Origin: Linnemannia hyalina
Taxonomy: Eukaryota > Mortierellomycota > Mortierellomycetes > Mortierellales > Mortierellaceae
Assembly (NCBI GenBank): GCA_019671135.1
Contig: JAHRHY010000005.1
Location: forward strand, 1 to 64,000
Direction of reading: 5' to 3'
Length of the DNA: 64,000 nt
The translations under genes were made by a program, and so were the position numbers. This document shows, one piece after another, positions 37,802-48,422 of this stretch; the stretch's first letter is position 1; every line of letters starts with the position of its first letter. The notes under the pieces are model-generated. The model did not search any database and was not told the DNA's origin. It saw only the letters and a program-made list of their open reading frames with translations.

Positions 37802-39060
37802 CCTATCTTGAACGAGAGTGGCATTGCTTTACATGACATAGACTTCGCCTATGATTGTAAGTATATTACAACACGGTTTTATGTAGAGAAATTACTAAAG
37901 AAGGTAATAATACGGAAATTGTAGATGATGTAGGAAGAGTTGGACATCATTGCATTTCATGGAGAAGTTTAGAAGATGATAGAAAGAATATCCAATATAA
38001 GGTGTATAACAAATTTGTTCAGATTTTGGAAAGTGCCGAGGTGCGAAAGAGCCTTGGTTCACGTTTGGAGGATTTGGTGGAGAAAGAAACAGCATTTGGA
38101 CGACGAGTTAAAAAGTATAAAAAGCATGGTTATAGTCGTATCGAGCTGACGTTTTATGGTTCATCTTTGAGATCTCTTCAGTCATATCAAGATGAAATGG
38201 ATGAGACAAAAAATCTCTTGAAGGAGTGTAAAACATTTAAATGTTCATTCGAGACGCAATGGCAGGAGCGAGCAAAATGCATTACCTCAATGGCGGCTGT
38301 ATATTTTCCAGACGAGAAAGTCTTCGCTTACTGCCACTGGTGGAATTCCGTGACCTCCAAGAAATACGGATATATGTGGCAAAACTTTAAGAACCCCGAG
38401 CTTATTACACTTTTGCTGGCTAACTTTTCCTTTAACGATAGACCTATATACTTTGTGGAAGGACATGTAAAAGAGGTAAATGGGAAAGAGAAAGTTATTT
38501 TGGGCGAAATAAGGACATTTACGCGCGAGCCTGGATGTACTGCCATCACACTAGTTGCTGGCTCGCAAAAAGGAATGTTTCCTTCAAGGGATGCATCTCA
38601 TAATGGCATCCATAAATTTAGCAAAGTTGGAAATGTGGAAGTTGACAACATCTCTATTGCCTGGCCAAAGCGTGTTCATAACAGGTATAGTGCCCCACTT
38701 GCAGATATCTTCGAATATGATGAAGATACAGTAGACACAAATGTGTTACATCTGAAAACTATTCATGTTTCGATGTATACTGCAGCCTACCAAATTCTAA
38801 AGCCTGATGAAGAGTATACCATTGTGGCGGCCGGCCTTAAAGAATTTCGTTCTGAACATCGTTGGCATTTTATTACAGCATGTGGCATAAAGGTGCGCGC
38901 AGGAAAATCGTTGACAAAGATTTGGACACCATGGCGTGTGGAGCATCTTCAAGGTCTACAGAGAATTGGCAGAGTCGAAGGTGTACCGTTGATGACATTT
39001 CGTGCAGTAAAAAAGGTTCGTATTCATGGCGAGGATGATATGAAGTGCGAGCGTGTTTGA
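37802..39060 (+). pseudogene. Gene b, family 2, copy 2, 5'-truncated
   Basis: Begins inside the gene at PILNESGIALHDIDFAYDC and is open from MYNKFVQILESAEVR (38002) to the stop at 39060. This gives the best C-terminal half of the family: SRIELTFYG, FAYCHWWNSVTSKKYGY, NFSFNDRPIYFVEGH, CTAITLVAGSQKGMFPS, VEVDNISIAWPKRV, and a C-terminal MTFRAVKKVRIHGEDD. A one-base loss at about 37905 breaks the part before 38002. Convergent with the DDE remnant across T5A5. Confidence 0.75.
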
Positions 39061-39064
39061 GAGG

Positions 39065-39074
39065 TTTTTAAAAA
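39065..39074. promoter_or_regulatory. T5A5 palindrome between b and DDE
   Basis: A perfect TTTTTAAAAA directly after the b stop, at the same place as 3361-3370. Confidence 0.5.
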
Positions 39075-39095
39075 CTTTGGAAAGTCATCTGTTGT

Positions 39096-40123
39096 TTATA
39101 CACTGGTATTATCATCATCATCATCTTTGTTTGACATTTGTTCATCATCATCTTTGTTTGACATCTGTTCATCATCATCTGAAGCAACATTCAAGCCTAC
39201 TAAGTTCTCTTGCAACCTTTGTAACTCAAGACCATTCTCCAGTTTGTTTTGCACTGTAATGGTTTGTGTTAACTCTGGAACAAGTTGCCTTTCTCATGGA
39301 TAATCTACTCCTTCTTCCATCCATCCACGATGATGTGGCTGCTCTTCGATGTCCACTGCTTTAACAAAGTTGCGAATATTTAGCAGCAGAAGACAAAGGC
39401 GGAATGTAAGATTAAACTCCTTTTTGGATCCAACTCTTACAATCTCCTTGTTATTAAACTTGGCGAATGTTTTCATGAGATCACCAAAGACAGCCTCTGA
39501 TGTAGATCAAAATCCACCAAACATAGCATAAAAGTTGGATTCCTCTTCGTGAAGTTGCTGTAGTCGTTTCTTGCGGATGGGAAAACAGAAGTTACGCTCG
39601 TCCAACTTTTCTTTTTCCACAATATCGCCAATGTATTGTGTATATCCTCCATCAACAGCAATACAGTCCATGCTGTCCATCTTCTTGCCAATGCTCATCT
39701 CTTGTAGCATGTTTCCATCGTTGTTATCACGACGTAATGCTGATTTGGATATAAAGAGAACTATTCCATTGGCGTCGATGGCCACTTGCGTTCTCAAACC
39801 TGATTTCTTTAACTTGTAAGAGTACATTGCTGCTTTATCTTCCCCATATGTTGCTCGAGAGTCATGACCATCCAAGTAGAGAGTTATATGCTTGAACATT
39901 GGGGGATTTTTCCAATTGGCTGTTCGAATACGAATTTCCAACGAAGAGAACATGGATGCAAAACAGCGTGTAATCTCCTTCTCAAATAATGCACGTTCCA
40001 CCTTGACGAATGTGCTGTATATCAAATGGAATGTGGACTTTGGCATATACTGTGCCATGGAATCCATAGTCTCTCCAGCGACGAAAAAGTACAGAAATGC
40101 AATTCCTTTCTCAAGTGCGTTAT
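39096..40123 (-). pseudogene. DDE transposase, family 2, copy 2, broken
   Basis: Carries YLDGHDSRATYG, DSMDCIAVDGGYTQY and the PIRKKRL block. It is cut at its N-terminal side by MITE M4 (40124). Two in-frame TGA codons (about 39507-39509 and 39294-39296) stand where the 10.5-kb copy has CGA (FGGF-R-STSEA and DYP-R-ERQL). The C-terminal tail has a (DDDEQMSNK)-type repeat and ends at TAA 39096. Confidence 0.8.
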
Positions 40124-40618
40124 GGAGGCCTTTCAAGTCCAAATTATCATATGGTGTTTGTTACATCTCTGCAGATCTTGACGATATCCACCGCGTCCAT
40201 TAGAGGAGAATGTATATATGATACCAAGCATATAAGACAACCATTGTAACATTTTTTGTTTAACTATCCTACTAAACACCAACCTATTCTCCAAACAACA
40301 AAGTCTTCTTATTTTTCGCACACCAAACTCTTGAATATGTCCATCTACTATTAACCTGTAACCCTCACTGCAAGATTCGACAGAGTAGTTCTTGTATGTG
40401 ATCATCTAAAGCACTTGTATTCTCAACTGTATCTTTGTCGTGAAATACAGGGGAGAGATTACATTTTAAAAATTCTTGTGCTGTCTATTGCTATTTTATT
40501 CTGTGTTCTGTTGCCCACTATGAAGAGATATGCCAGTTATGGAAGTCAACACTCCGTTCCTTGGACTTTGGATATTTTTTATATGCCTTTTTATATCCTC
40601 TGCACATGAAGGGGCCGC
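40124..40618 (-). mobile_element. MITE M4
   Basis: 495 bp in reverse, GGAGGCCTTTCAAG...GAAGGGGCCGC. One flank is the DDE gene, the other is Gypsy-C pol, and the 3-bp flanks differ (TAT and TAA). Confidence 0.85.
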
Positions 40619-41213
40619 TAACATTGCAGACAAAGGTGAGGAGGGTAGTCTTGGCTTGCTCGGCAGTGAACGTAGACACACCAATGCCCCTTTTTCGCAA
40701 CCGGCGGATTTTGCTCTTGGTCATTGTGGGAAAGACAGGTACGGTCTCAGGCACGGGCGTGGTAGATGGAACAGACGAACCAGACGTGGGGGCTAGAACG
40801 AGAGGCGACAAAGGTGGGTCCAGGTCCACTGTAGCAGCCAATCCAGCCCCCTCTTGAACAGGGGAGGTGCATACAGCGGGGAGCTCAATGATAATGGGAG
40901 AAGGGACAGGGGGCGAGGGATCAACAAGTGTAATGGCAGCGGGGGAGGGGAGAGGAGCAAGGTCTTTGGGCAGAGAAAGTCGTTTATTCGAAAAAGAAAA
41001 AGAGGAAAACTTATCTGAAGAAAGAGGCTTACTCCTCTGGTCCAGAGGAGCAGAGGAGGGGGCAGCAGCAACTAGAACCTGGACGTCTTCTAGTTGCTGT
41101 TGGCTTTTCCCGACTGAGCCTGGGAAGTAGCCTGTTGAGGGGTTGGGGTGTCGGCAACCTCGATATTGTTGAACTGTCGTGCCGGGCGTGAAGTCGAAGG
41201 GAAAGTCCTGCAA
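40619..41213 (-). pseudogene. Gypsy-C Pol, N-terminal fragment
   Basis: Pro/Ser-rich linker, then a basic KSKIRRLRKR stretch and AKTTLLTFVCNVSG, equivalent to the region just before the Gypsy-D protease. The protease active site and everything after it are gone. Confidence 0.75.
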
Positions 41214-42148
41214 TCGGGCCCAAGGTGGCCAAGTTTACGGCACTTGTAGCAGCCACCATTCTTGTAGAGGTAGTCTTTCTCTTCTTGTGATAGCTTGGGA
41301 GGAAGAGGACCGCCGGGTTTGTAGTGGGTATTGGGGTTGTAGATAAAGGGTTTGGTGTTGTGCTGGCTGTGGTTGTAGCCGGATCGGCGCGAAAGGTAGC
41401 TGACTTGTGCGGAGAGGTTGTTGATAGCAATATGGAGGGTGTCGATCTCCATATCACTGGATTGTTGAACAATGGGCTTGGGACCAGTGGGCCCGTCAGG
41501 GTAGAGGATGGAGTGAACCAGAGTGGCTTGAGTAATGGCAATATCCAAGGTCTCCGGCTGGCGAAGCATAACCTCCTTGCTGGTTTCTTTTTCGAGGCCT
41601 TTTTTGTACCAGTGCAAGGCGGTAGTATTGTCAAGGGAGGGAACTCGACGGCGAAGGCGGCGGAATTCGTGGGTGTAGGCGGCGACTGTACGCTTGCCTT
41701 GTCGTAAAGACTCAAGAGCCGAAAGAGCAGCGACGGCGGCATTGGGCGGGGTGTGAAAGTTGAGGAAGGCTTGTTTGAAGTCGTCCCAGGAGCTGCGAAT
41801 GGTAAGGCCGCTTGATCTCCACCACGATTTCGCATCGTCAGTGAGGTTAAGGGCCGTATACTGGACCCATTCAGCGGATGCAAGGTTGACGACCTCATAA
41901 TACTCCTCTTGATTGTCGATGAAGTTATGACAGGCATCGGCGTCGATCGCGCCAGCGTAAGGAGAGGGGGTCTGAGGCTTAAGGATTTTATGGAGGGTGC
42001 GGGCAACATCGCGGCAGGCAGCCTCTTGTTCGAGTTGGGTTGGAGCAGGAGGTAGGGGAGTAAGGCTTGCAAGGAGGGTTTCAATCCTGGTCCTGGCCTC
42101 GTCAGTAAGGCCAGAGGCGAGCTGGCGAATTTCGTCGGTAGCAGACAT
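41090..42148 (-). CDS. Gypsy-C Gag
   Basis: 352 aa from MSATDEIRQLASGLTDEART. Capsid domain (WVQYTALNLTDDAKSWWR...FKQAFLNFHTP) and a canonical CCHC knuckle CYKCRKLGHLGPDC. The frame is intact although the element is dead. It overlaps pol by ~120 bp in another frame. Confidence 0.85.
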   Translation of the reverse strand: MSATDEIRQLASGLTDEARTRIETLLASLTPLPPAPTQLEQEAACRDVARTLHKILKPQTPSPYAGAIDADACHNFIDNQEEYYEVVNLASAEWVQYTALNLTDDAKSWWRSSGLTIRSSWDDFKQAFLNFHTPPNAAVAALSALESLRQGKRTVAAYTHEFRRLRRRVPSLDNTTALHWYKKGLEKETSKEVMLRQPETLDIAITQATLVHSILYPDGPTGPKPIVQQSSDMEIDTLHIAINNLSAQVSYLSRRSGYNHSQHNTKPFIYNPNTHYKPGGPLPPKLSQEEKDYLYKNGGCYKCRKLGHLGPDCRTFPSTSRPARQFNNIEVADTPTPQQATSQAQSGKANSN

Positions 42149-42337
42149 AAGAGCCGGAAGGGTGCAGAAAAGTAAGAAAATAAAAAAGGATAGTAGGGAT
42201 ATGGTAAAAGGAGGAGAGAGCTGTACGTGTGGAAAGAGAAAATAAAATATGGGTAGACAGGAACGGAGCTGGAGCAGGAACAGAAAATTTGACAGATCAG
42301 GGCAGAGGGGTATGGATCGAAGTTACTTTTGCTACCA

Positions 42338-42577
42338 TGTAATAGCAACAGAAGAAGGGTGATAGACAAGAGCAGGAGGCAGAAACGGATGGTGTTTATT
42401 GTACAGGGGAGCCAGGGTATTTATGTATGCTAGGCTATGGGCTCCAGGATGGTGGTGATATGGTGAGGTGGTGATGTGGTTAGATGGGGATGTAATTAGG
42501 TGATAATGTGGTTAGATGAGACAGTGGTTAGATGACGCTAATGATCTAGGGTCACAACAGATTATGATACTGTGACA
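42338..42577 (-). repeat. Gypsy-C 5' LTR
   Basis: 240 bp. On the minus strand it runs TGTCACAGTATC...GCTATTACA and is followed by TGGTAGCAAAA. The partner LTR is absent. Confidence 0.7.
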
Positions 42578-42686
42578 GTACTCAAGAAGATGGAAGCCGC
42601 CGGAATATGCCTCAAGCTAGAGAAGTGCGCGTTTGATCAACAGGAAGTCAGCTTTTTGGGTTTTATCATTAGCACTAAGGGTATTT

Positions 42687-42785
42687 TGCAACTTTAGGAG
42701 GAGTGGAAGTAAGAGATGTGGATGTATTATGGTAGTGTGTGTCTATTTATCTAAAGCTACTCTGATCGGAGGTTCAACTGTTGCA
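42687..42785 (-). repeat. Gypsy-D2 3' LTR
   Basis: 99 bp, TGCAAC...GTTGCA. Confidence 0.93.
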
Positions 42786-42795
42786 CCTTCCCCTT

Positions 42796-45700
42796 TTAAA
42801 AAACGATCCCCTGGTCCTTTTTGAACGCGTCAACTAGGTCGCGGCAGTTCTCCAGGTTGGCGACGGGCTCCCACGTTTGGTCCTCCCGTCCGTACCCTTT
42901 CCATGACACAAGGAACTGGTGTTGCCGTCGGTATTTCCTGTAACGCAAAATGGACTCGACCTCGTATTCTTCATTGCCCTCGATGACAACTGGTGGTGGT
43001 GGTGCTAATGTTCGGCGGCCAAATGCAAGTGGTGACTCGATGTGATGGCGGAAGAGGTCGACGTGGAAGACATTGTGGATGTTGTAGGAGGGCGGTAGGT
43101 CGACTAGAAAAGTGACTGGTGATCGCTGCTCCAGCAATGTAAAGGGTCCGATGAAGCGAGGTTTGAGTTTATCCGAGCTGAGTCCACTGTCGGCTGGCAT
43201 GGTGATGTTCTCTGCACTAAGGAGGATCTTGTCGCCGACCTTGTAGTCGTGGTCGCGTCTTCTCTTGTCGGCCTGTTCCTTCTGATGATCCTGGGCTCGT
43301 TGTAGTGCGTCTTGTGCGAAAAGTAGTGCTGTCGACTGTTGATCAAGATAGTTGTGAACGCTGGGTACGTTGCTGTCGGTGTGGGAGAGGAGACTGGCGG
43401 GGATGCGGGGATGTTGGCCGGTGTTGAGGAAAAAAGGTGAATAGCCGGTCGAGTGGTTGACGGAGTTATTATATGCAAATTCCGCGGCTGGAAGGAGGGT
43501 ATCCCAGTTGGTCTGTTTTTCGTCGATGAAAGCGCGTAGCATAACTCCTAGTGTCTTGTTCATGACCTCCGTCTGTCCGTCCGTTTGTGGGTGATAGGCT
43601 GTTGACATTGCAAGCTTGACATCCATGAGTCGATGAAGTTCCTGCCAAAAGTGACTGGTGAATTTGCTGTCGCGATCCGAGACGATTGTCGTTGGCATTC
43701 CATGATGGCGGAAGACATTGTCGAAAAACTGGCGAGCAACGTCGGTGGCGGTAGCGGTGGTGGTGCTGGGAACGAAGTGGACATGCTTCGATAATTTATC
43801 GACAAAGACGGTAATGGCATCATGGTTGCGGGGTGTCTTGGGTAGGTGGGTCATAAAGTCCATGGTCACAACCTCCCAGCGACTGGCGGGGATGGGGAGA
43901 GGTTGGAGGAGTCCTGCAGGTCGCTCCTGACTTGGCTTATTGCGTTGACACTTCTCGCATGAGTCGACGTAGAGTTGAGTCTCCTTGGCCATGTTGGGCC
44001 AGTATGTCATCCGTCGCAGTTTGTCGTATGTCTTCCTGAACCCGAAGTGACCAGCTATGGGGGTATCGTGGCAGTCATGTAAAAGAGAGCGGCAAATGTC
44101 AGCTTTCTGTGGTATGGCAAGGACGGTGGTACCACGGCGATCATAGTAGAGAAGACCATTATGAAAAGAGTAACCAGAGGGGGCACTTCCCTCGAGGCAG
44201 CTTTTGTAGACGAGACTAAGCCTGGGGCTGCTCTGGGAGGCCTTTCAAGTCCAAATTATCATATGGTGTTTGTTACATCTCTGCAGATCTTGACGATATC
44301 CACCGCGTCCATTAGAGGAGAGTGTATGTATGATATCAACCATTTAAAACAACCACTGTAACATTCCTTGCGCGATTATCCTACTAAACACAACTACATT
44401 CTCCAAACAACAAAGTCTTCTTATTTTTCGCTCACCAATATCTTGAATGTGTTCATCTACTATTAAACTGTACCCATCACTGCAAGATTCGCCTGAGTAG
44501 TTCTTGTATGTGATCATCTAAAGCACTTGCACTCTCAACTGTATCTTTGTCGTGAAATACAGGGGAGAGATTACATTTTAAAAAAAAATTGTGCTATATG
44601 TTGCTATTTTATCCTATGTTCTGTTGCCGACTGTGAAGAGATATATCAGCTATGGAAGTCAACACTCCGTTCCTTGGGCTTTGGATATTTTTTATATGCT
44701 TTTTTATATCCTCTGCACATGAAGGGGCCGCCTGGTAGTCTTCTATCAGGCGCTGCCTCACACCTGGTTCAAGTTGGATATCGATTGAATGGATCTCGAC
44801 TGTGTCTGTTGTTGGGCTGACAGGATCTTCTGCACGATGGTCGGGTCGGCGAGATAGGGCGTCGGGTACTGTGTTGTCGGCTCCGCGCTTGTACTTGAAG
44901 TTGAAGTCATATTCCTGCAGTAGCTCCATCCATCGAGCCTGGCGGCGGGTGAGTTTTGGTTGTGTCGGAAAATGGCGGAGGGTTGCATGATCCGTGTACA
45001 CGACAAAGTGGGATCCATCCAGGTAGTATCGCCACGTCCTGAGGGCATGCACAACTGCCAGTAGCTCCTGCTCATGGGTTGGGTAGTTTCTCTCTGCCGG
45101 TTGAAGTTTCCGTGAAGTGAAAGCAACGGGTCGGGATACTCCTGATGCGTCCGTCTGAAAGAGAACAGCGCCGATAGCAAATCCGGATGCGTCGGTCTCG
45201 ACGGTTGTTAGCAAGTCGGGATCGAATATGCGTAGGACCGGGGCAGAGCTGATGGCGGTTTTAAGGGAGAGAAATGCCTGTTCCTTGTCATTATCCCATG
45301 AAAAAGTTGCGCCGCCTGCTAGAAGCTGAGAGAGCGGAAGGGCGATCTGGGCGAACTTGTCGATGTAAGTCTGGTAGAATTGTGCCAAGCCCAGGAACTG
45401 TTGGACGTCTTTGATGCTGGTGGGGCGTGGCCATTCCCGAATGGCTTTGACAAGTCCTGCTGAAGTTGAGATCCCGTCCTTGGAGATGGTGTGTCCAAGA
45501 AATTCGGTTTCCTCCTGCATAAACGAACACTTGCTGAGTTTGGCGTAAAGTCCATGTTGTCGAAGGAGGGCGAGGACGCTGCGAAGGTGCTTTAGATGCT
45601 CGGCCTTAGTTTTAGAGTAGATAAGAATATCGTCTAGATAGACAACAACCCATTTATCCAAAACCGGGTCGAGTACCCTTAGCATCATGTTGGAGAAGGA

Positions 45701-47290
45701 GGCGGGTGCGTTGGTGAGGCCGAATGGGACGACGTTAAATTCAAAGTGTCCATATCTGCATCGGAATGCTGTTTTGTGTGTGTGTGGTTCGTAGATCCTC
45801 TGTTGGTGGTATTCTGAGAGTAGATCCAGTTTACTGAAATAACGTGCGCCACGAAAACGGTCAATTAGCTCGTCGATCCTGGGGAGTGGATGCCGATTTT
45901 TCTTGGTGATCCCGTTCAAAGCTCGGTAGTCCACGCACATACGCAGGGTGCCATCCTTTTTCCGAACGAAAAGTACTGGAGCGCCGTAAGGTGATGTACT
46001 GGGCTTGATGAATTTTTTGGCGAGTAATTCATCCAGCTGCTTCCTGAGTTCGTCGAGTTCTGCAATGGAGAGGCGAATGACTGGCTTGAATGGTGGGTCT
46101 GCTGTGGGGTCTGTCTCGATTTTCATCGCATCGCCTCTGTCTGGTGGGAGGCCGCTGGGAAGTGTGTCGGGGAATACGTCCTTAAACTCATCTTCGACGA
46201 TTGACCTGATCTCAGGTGTCATAAGAGGGCGCTTGGGTGGCGATGGTGAGTCCTTGTCATTCCTGTCCTTGTCCTTCTGCAGATCCTTCGAGGACTTGAC
46301 CAGAGCCAAGAATATGTCCGAGCCGGGGAGGGTAGCCATGGTATGAAAGTGTAGGTGGGAGAGGAGGAGACCTTTGGTGCGGGTTTGGATGCTGTTTGAT
46401 TTAAATCCTGTGCAGTCCCATTTGATGGATGTGTTGTTGTGGGTGAAGTGTAGAGCATTTGTACGCCAGTTGATTTGAGGGTTGATGTGTGTGAGCCATG
46501 GTTTTCCCAGAATCAGGTCGTATTTCTTGAGTGGGTAGAGAATGGGGTCGAGAGTGTCGGAGTAGCCGTTGCGTTCGATGGTGATGTTGACAGTATGGTT
46601 GGTGATGGAGGATGAGCCGTCGGGAAGGAGGACAGGAATGGGGTTGATGACGGTTCGTGACAAATTGTTTTTCTTTTGAAATGAGGTACTGATCACGTTA
46701 CCTTCAGCACCGCCATCAATCAGCACGCGAGCCGGAAAGCCGCTGACAAGGCAATTAAAAGTGAGCAGTTGGCGCTCAGCCTCGGCGATAGAAAATGAAC
46801 AGAGACGCAATTGCTTTTGTCTCCGTCTTCTCAACTGTCGCTTCGTAGGCGGTGTGGTCGACACAACAGGGGCGGTCAGGTCCAGGTCTGGGCCATCTGA
46901 AGTTCTAGACACAATATGGGACGAGTCAAAGGTTGGGGTCTGGTCCAGTGAAGGTGCCAGGGTGGGGGGGGAGTGAGCATCACGAATTGAGTTTGAAATC
47001 TGAGTTTGGCTAGAAGTACTTTCAACTGATAGATCTGGCGACTTTTTTATTTTTTCTTTTGAACTTAACTCTGGTGTGTGAGCACTCCCTTCACCGCTGG
47101 GGTAAAAGGAGGGGGTTTCAGCAACTGGGTCCTGGACTGCACCTAGTTGCTGGGGGCATTTCCCGACTGGTCTGTTGGGGGGTTGCCCACGTAAGCAATG
47201 TTGTTGACGGCCTGGGACCTGGGAGGTCGGGGCGTATTGCGGTTTTTCCCACAGTCCCAGGAGTAATGTCCGGCATTGGGTCGGCGGCAC
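42796..47290 (-). pseudogene. Gypsy-D2 Pol, broken by MITE M5
   Basis: Same polyprotein as D1. The frame runs from 47290 to the insertion at 44732, then reads about 35 MITE-derived residues before a stop. The rest (integrase and chromodomain) continues at 44235-42796. The break lies between RNase H and the integrase HHCC domain. Confidence 0.9.
44236..44731 (-). mobile_element. MITE M5 with CTG target duplication
   Basis: 496 bp, GGAGGCCTTTCAAG...GAAGGGGCCGC, flanked by CTG on both sides (44233-44235 and 44732-44734). Comparison with D1 (17731 region) shows the empty site, which fixes the ends and the 3-bp duplication of this family. Its sequence differs slightly from M1-M4. Confidence 0.93.
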
Positions 47291-48324
47291 TTGAAACAGC
47301 CGTTGTTGTTCTCCAAGTATAGTCTTTCTTCATTGGTGAGGCGGGCAAGGCGCGGGCGGTTTTGTTGCTGTTGCTGGTTGTTGAACTGAGATGCCATAGC
47401 GTTGACAGCGATAGTGAGGGACTGGACCGAGGACATGAGTGCGCGGGTGGTGGGGTCGACACTGATGTTATCAATCTCCATCGCCATTGGGTCGAAGGCG
47501 GGGGCGGAGGTTGGGGCTGAGTTGGAGGTCGGGGTTTGTGAGCGGATGTTATTCATAGCCTTGGCGAACATACCCTTGGTGGCGCCTCTGGGTCCGAAAG
47601 CATAGATGGTGTCAAATCCTTCAGCCTTGGAGCACATGTCGAAAAAAGTGTTGTTGGGGTTAGATACCTGATCAGTCTGAAGTAATTGCCTCAGGTCGTC
47701 GGGGCAGCCTTGGAGAAAAACAACTCTGACGGTGGATTCAAGGAAGACGCGGCCGGTGGGATCCTCCGCAAGTAAAATGTTCATGTAGAGGCGGATGCGG
47801 GTAAGGTACTCGGCGAGGTTGGTGGTGAGCTTGGCATTGAGGAGGAGGCCGCGGACGTGTTCAAGGAAGCCGTCAGGCATATATGCCTTCTTGAACAAGG
47901 TTGTGAAGGTGAGGTACTCGCAGGTGTCGTCGATGTTAAGGGATTCCCACCAGAGGAGAGAGGTTTGGTTAAGGAGGTTGACGGCATGAATGGTGCGTTT
48001 TCTGTCAGGTACGTTCTTCATGGTGAAGTAGCGTTGCACCTCCTTTAGCCACGCAAGGCATTTGAAGCCATCGCGAGTGCCGTCATACTTGGCGGGTTTG
48101 GAGGTGGTGTCGAGTTCAATGATGGTGGGAAGGGATTGGTTGTCGTTGTTCATGATGGTGAGTTCCGATAAAAAATCTGTGATAAAATACGTGTCGATAG
48201 GGGGAAGACAGGGCGAGGGGATGGAAGAGGTGCTGGGTGAGGTGTCAGGGGAACTGGAGGGGTCTGGGGTTTGTACTGGGGGGTCGGGGGTCTGGTCAGT
48301 GGATTCGTGAACCTTTGCTACCAT
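47143..48324 (-). CDS. Gypsy-D2 Gag
   Basis: 393 aa, nearly identical to D1 Gag (one visible change, LTDEERL to LTNEERL), with the same variant zinc knuckle and ATG overlapping the primer site. Confidence 0.88.
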   Translation of the reverse strand: MVAKVHESTDQTPDPPVQTPDPSSSPDTSPSTSSIPSPCLPPIDTYFITDFLSELTIMNNDNQSLPTIIELDTTSKPAKYDGTRDGFKCLAWLKEVQRYFTMKNVPDRKRTIHAVNLLNQTSLLWWESLNIDDTCEYLTFTTLFKKAYMPDGFLEHVRGLLLNAKLTTNLAEYLTRIRLYMNILLAEDPTGRVFLESTVRVVFLQGCPDDLRQLLQTDQVSNPNNTFFDMCSKAEGFDTIYAFGPRGATKGMFAKAMNNIRSQTPTSNSAPTSAPAFDPMAMEIDNISVDPTTRALMSSVQSLTIAVNAMASQFNNQQQQQNRPRLARLTNEERLYLENNNGCFKCRRPNAGHYSWDCGKNRNTPRPPRSQAVNNIAYVGNPPTDQSGNAPSN

Positions 48325-48422
48325 GCAACTTTAGGAGGAGTGGAAGTAAGAGATGTGGATGTATTATGGTAGTGTGTGTCTATTTATCTAAAGCTACTCT
48401 GATCGGAGGTTCAACTGTTGCA
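48324..48422 (-). repeat. Gypsy-D2 5' LTR
   Basis: 99 bp, adjoining TGGTAGCAAAG on the minus strand. Confidence 0.93.

Larger units (their letters stand above)
40619..42577 (-). mobile_element. Gypsy-C, truncated in early pol
   Basis: It has the 5' LTR (42338-42577), a primer site TGGTAGCAAAA next to it, gag and the first ~200 codons of pol. It ends at MITE M4. It is related to but distinct from Gypsy-D. It lies inside Gypsy-E between its RT codons and lost sequence. Confidence 0.85.
42687..48422 (-). mobile_element. Gypsy-D2: second Gypsy-D copy, in Gypsy-E
   Basis: 99-bp LTRs at both ends and a TATTT target duplication (42682-42686 and 48423-48427). It is nearly identical to D1 apart from a 496-bp MITE (M5) in pol and scattered substitutions (for example LLSGYHQQ to LLSEYHQQ). 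Confidence 0.95.
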
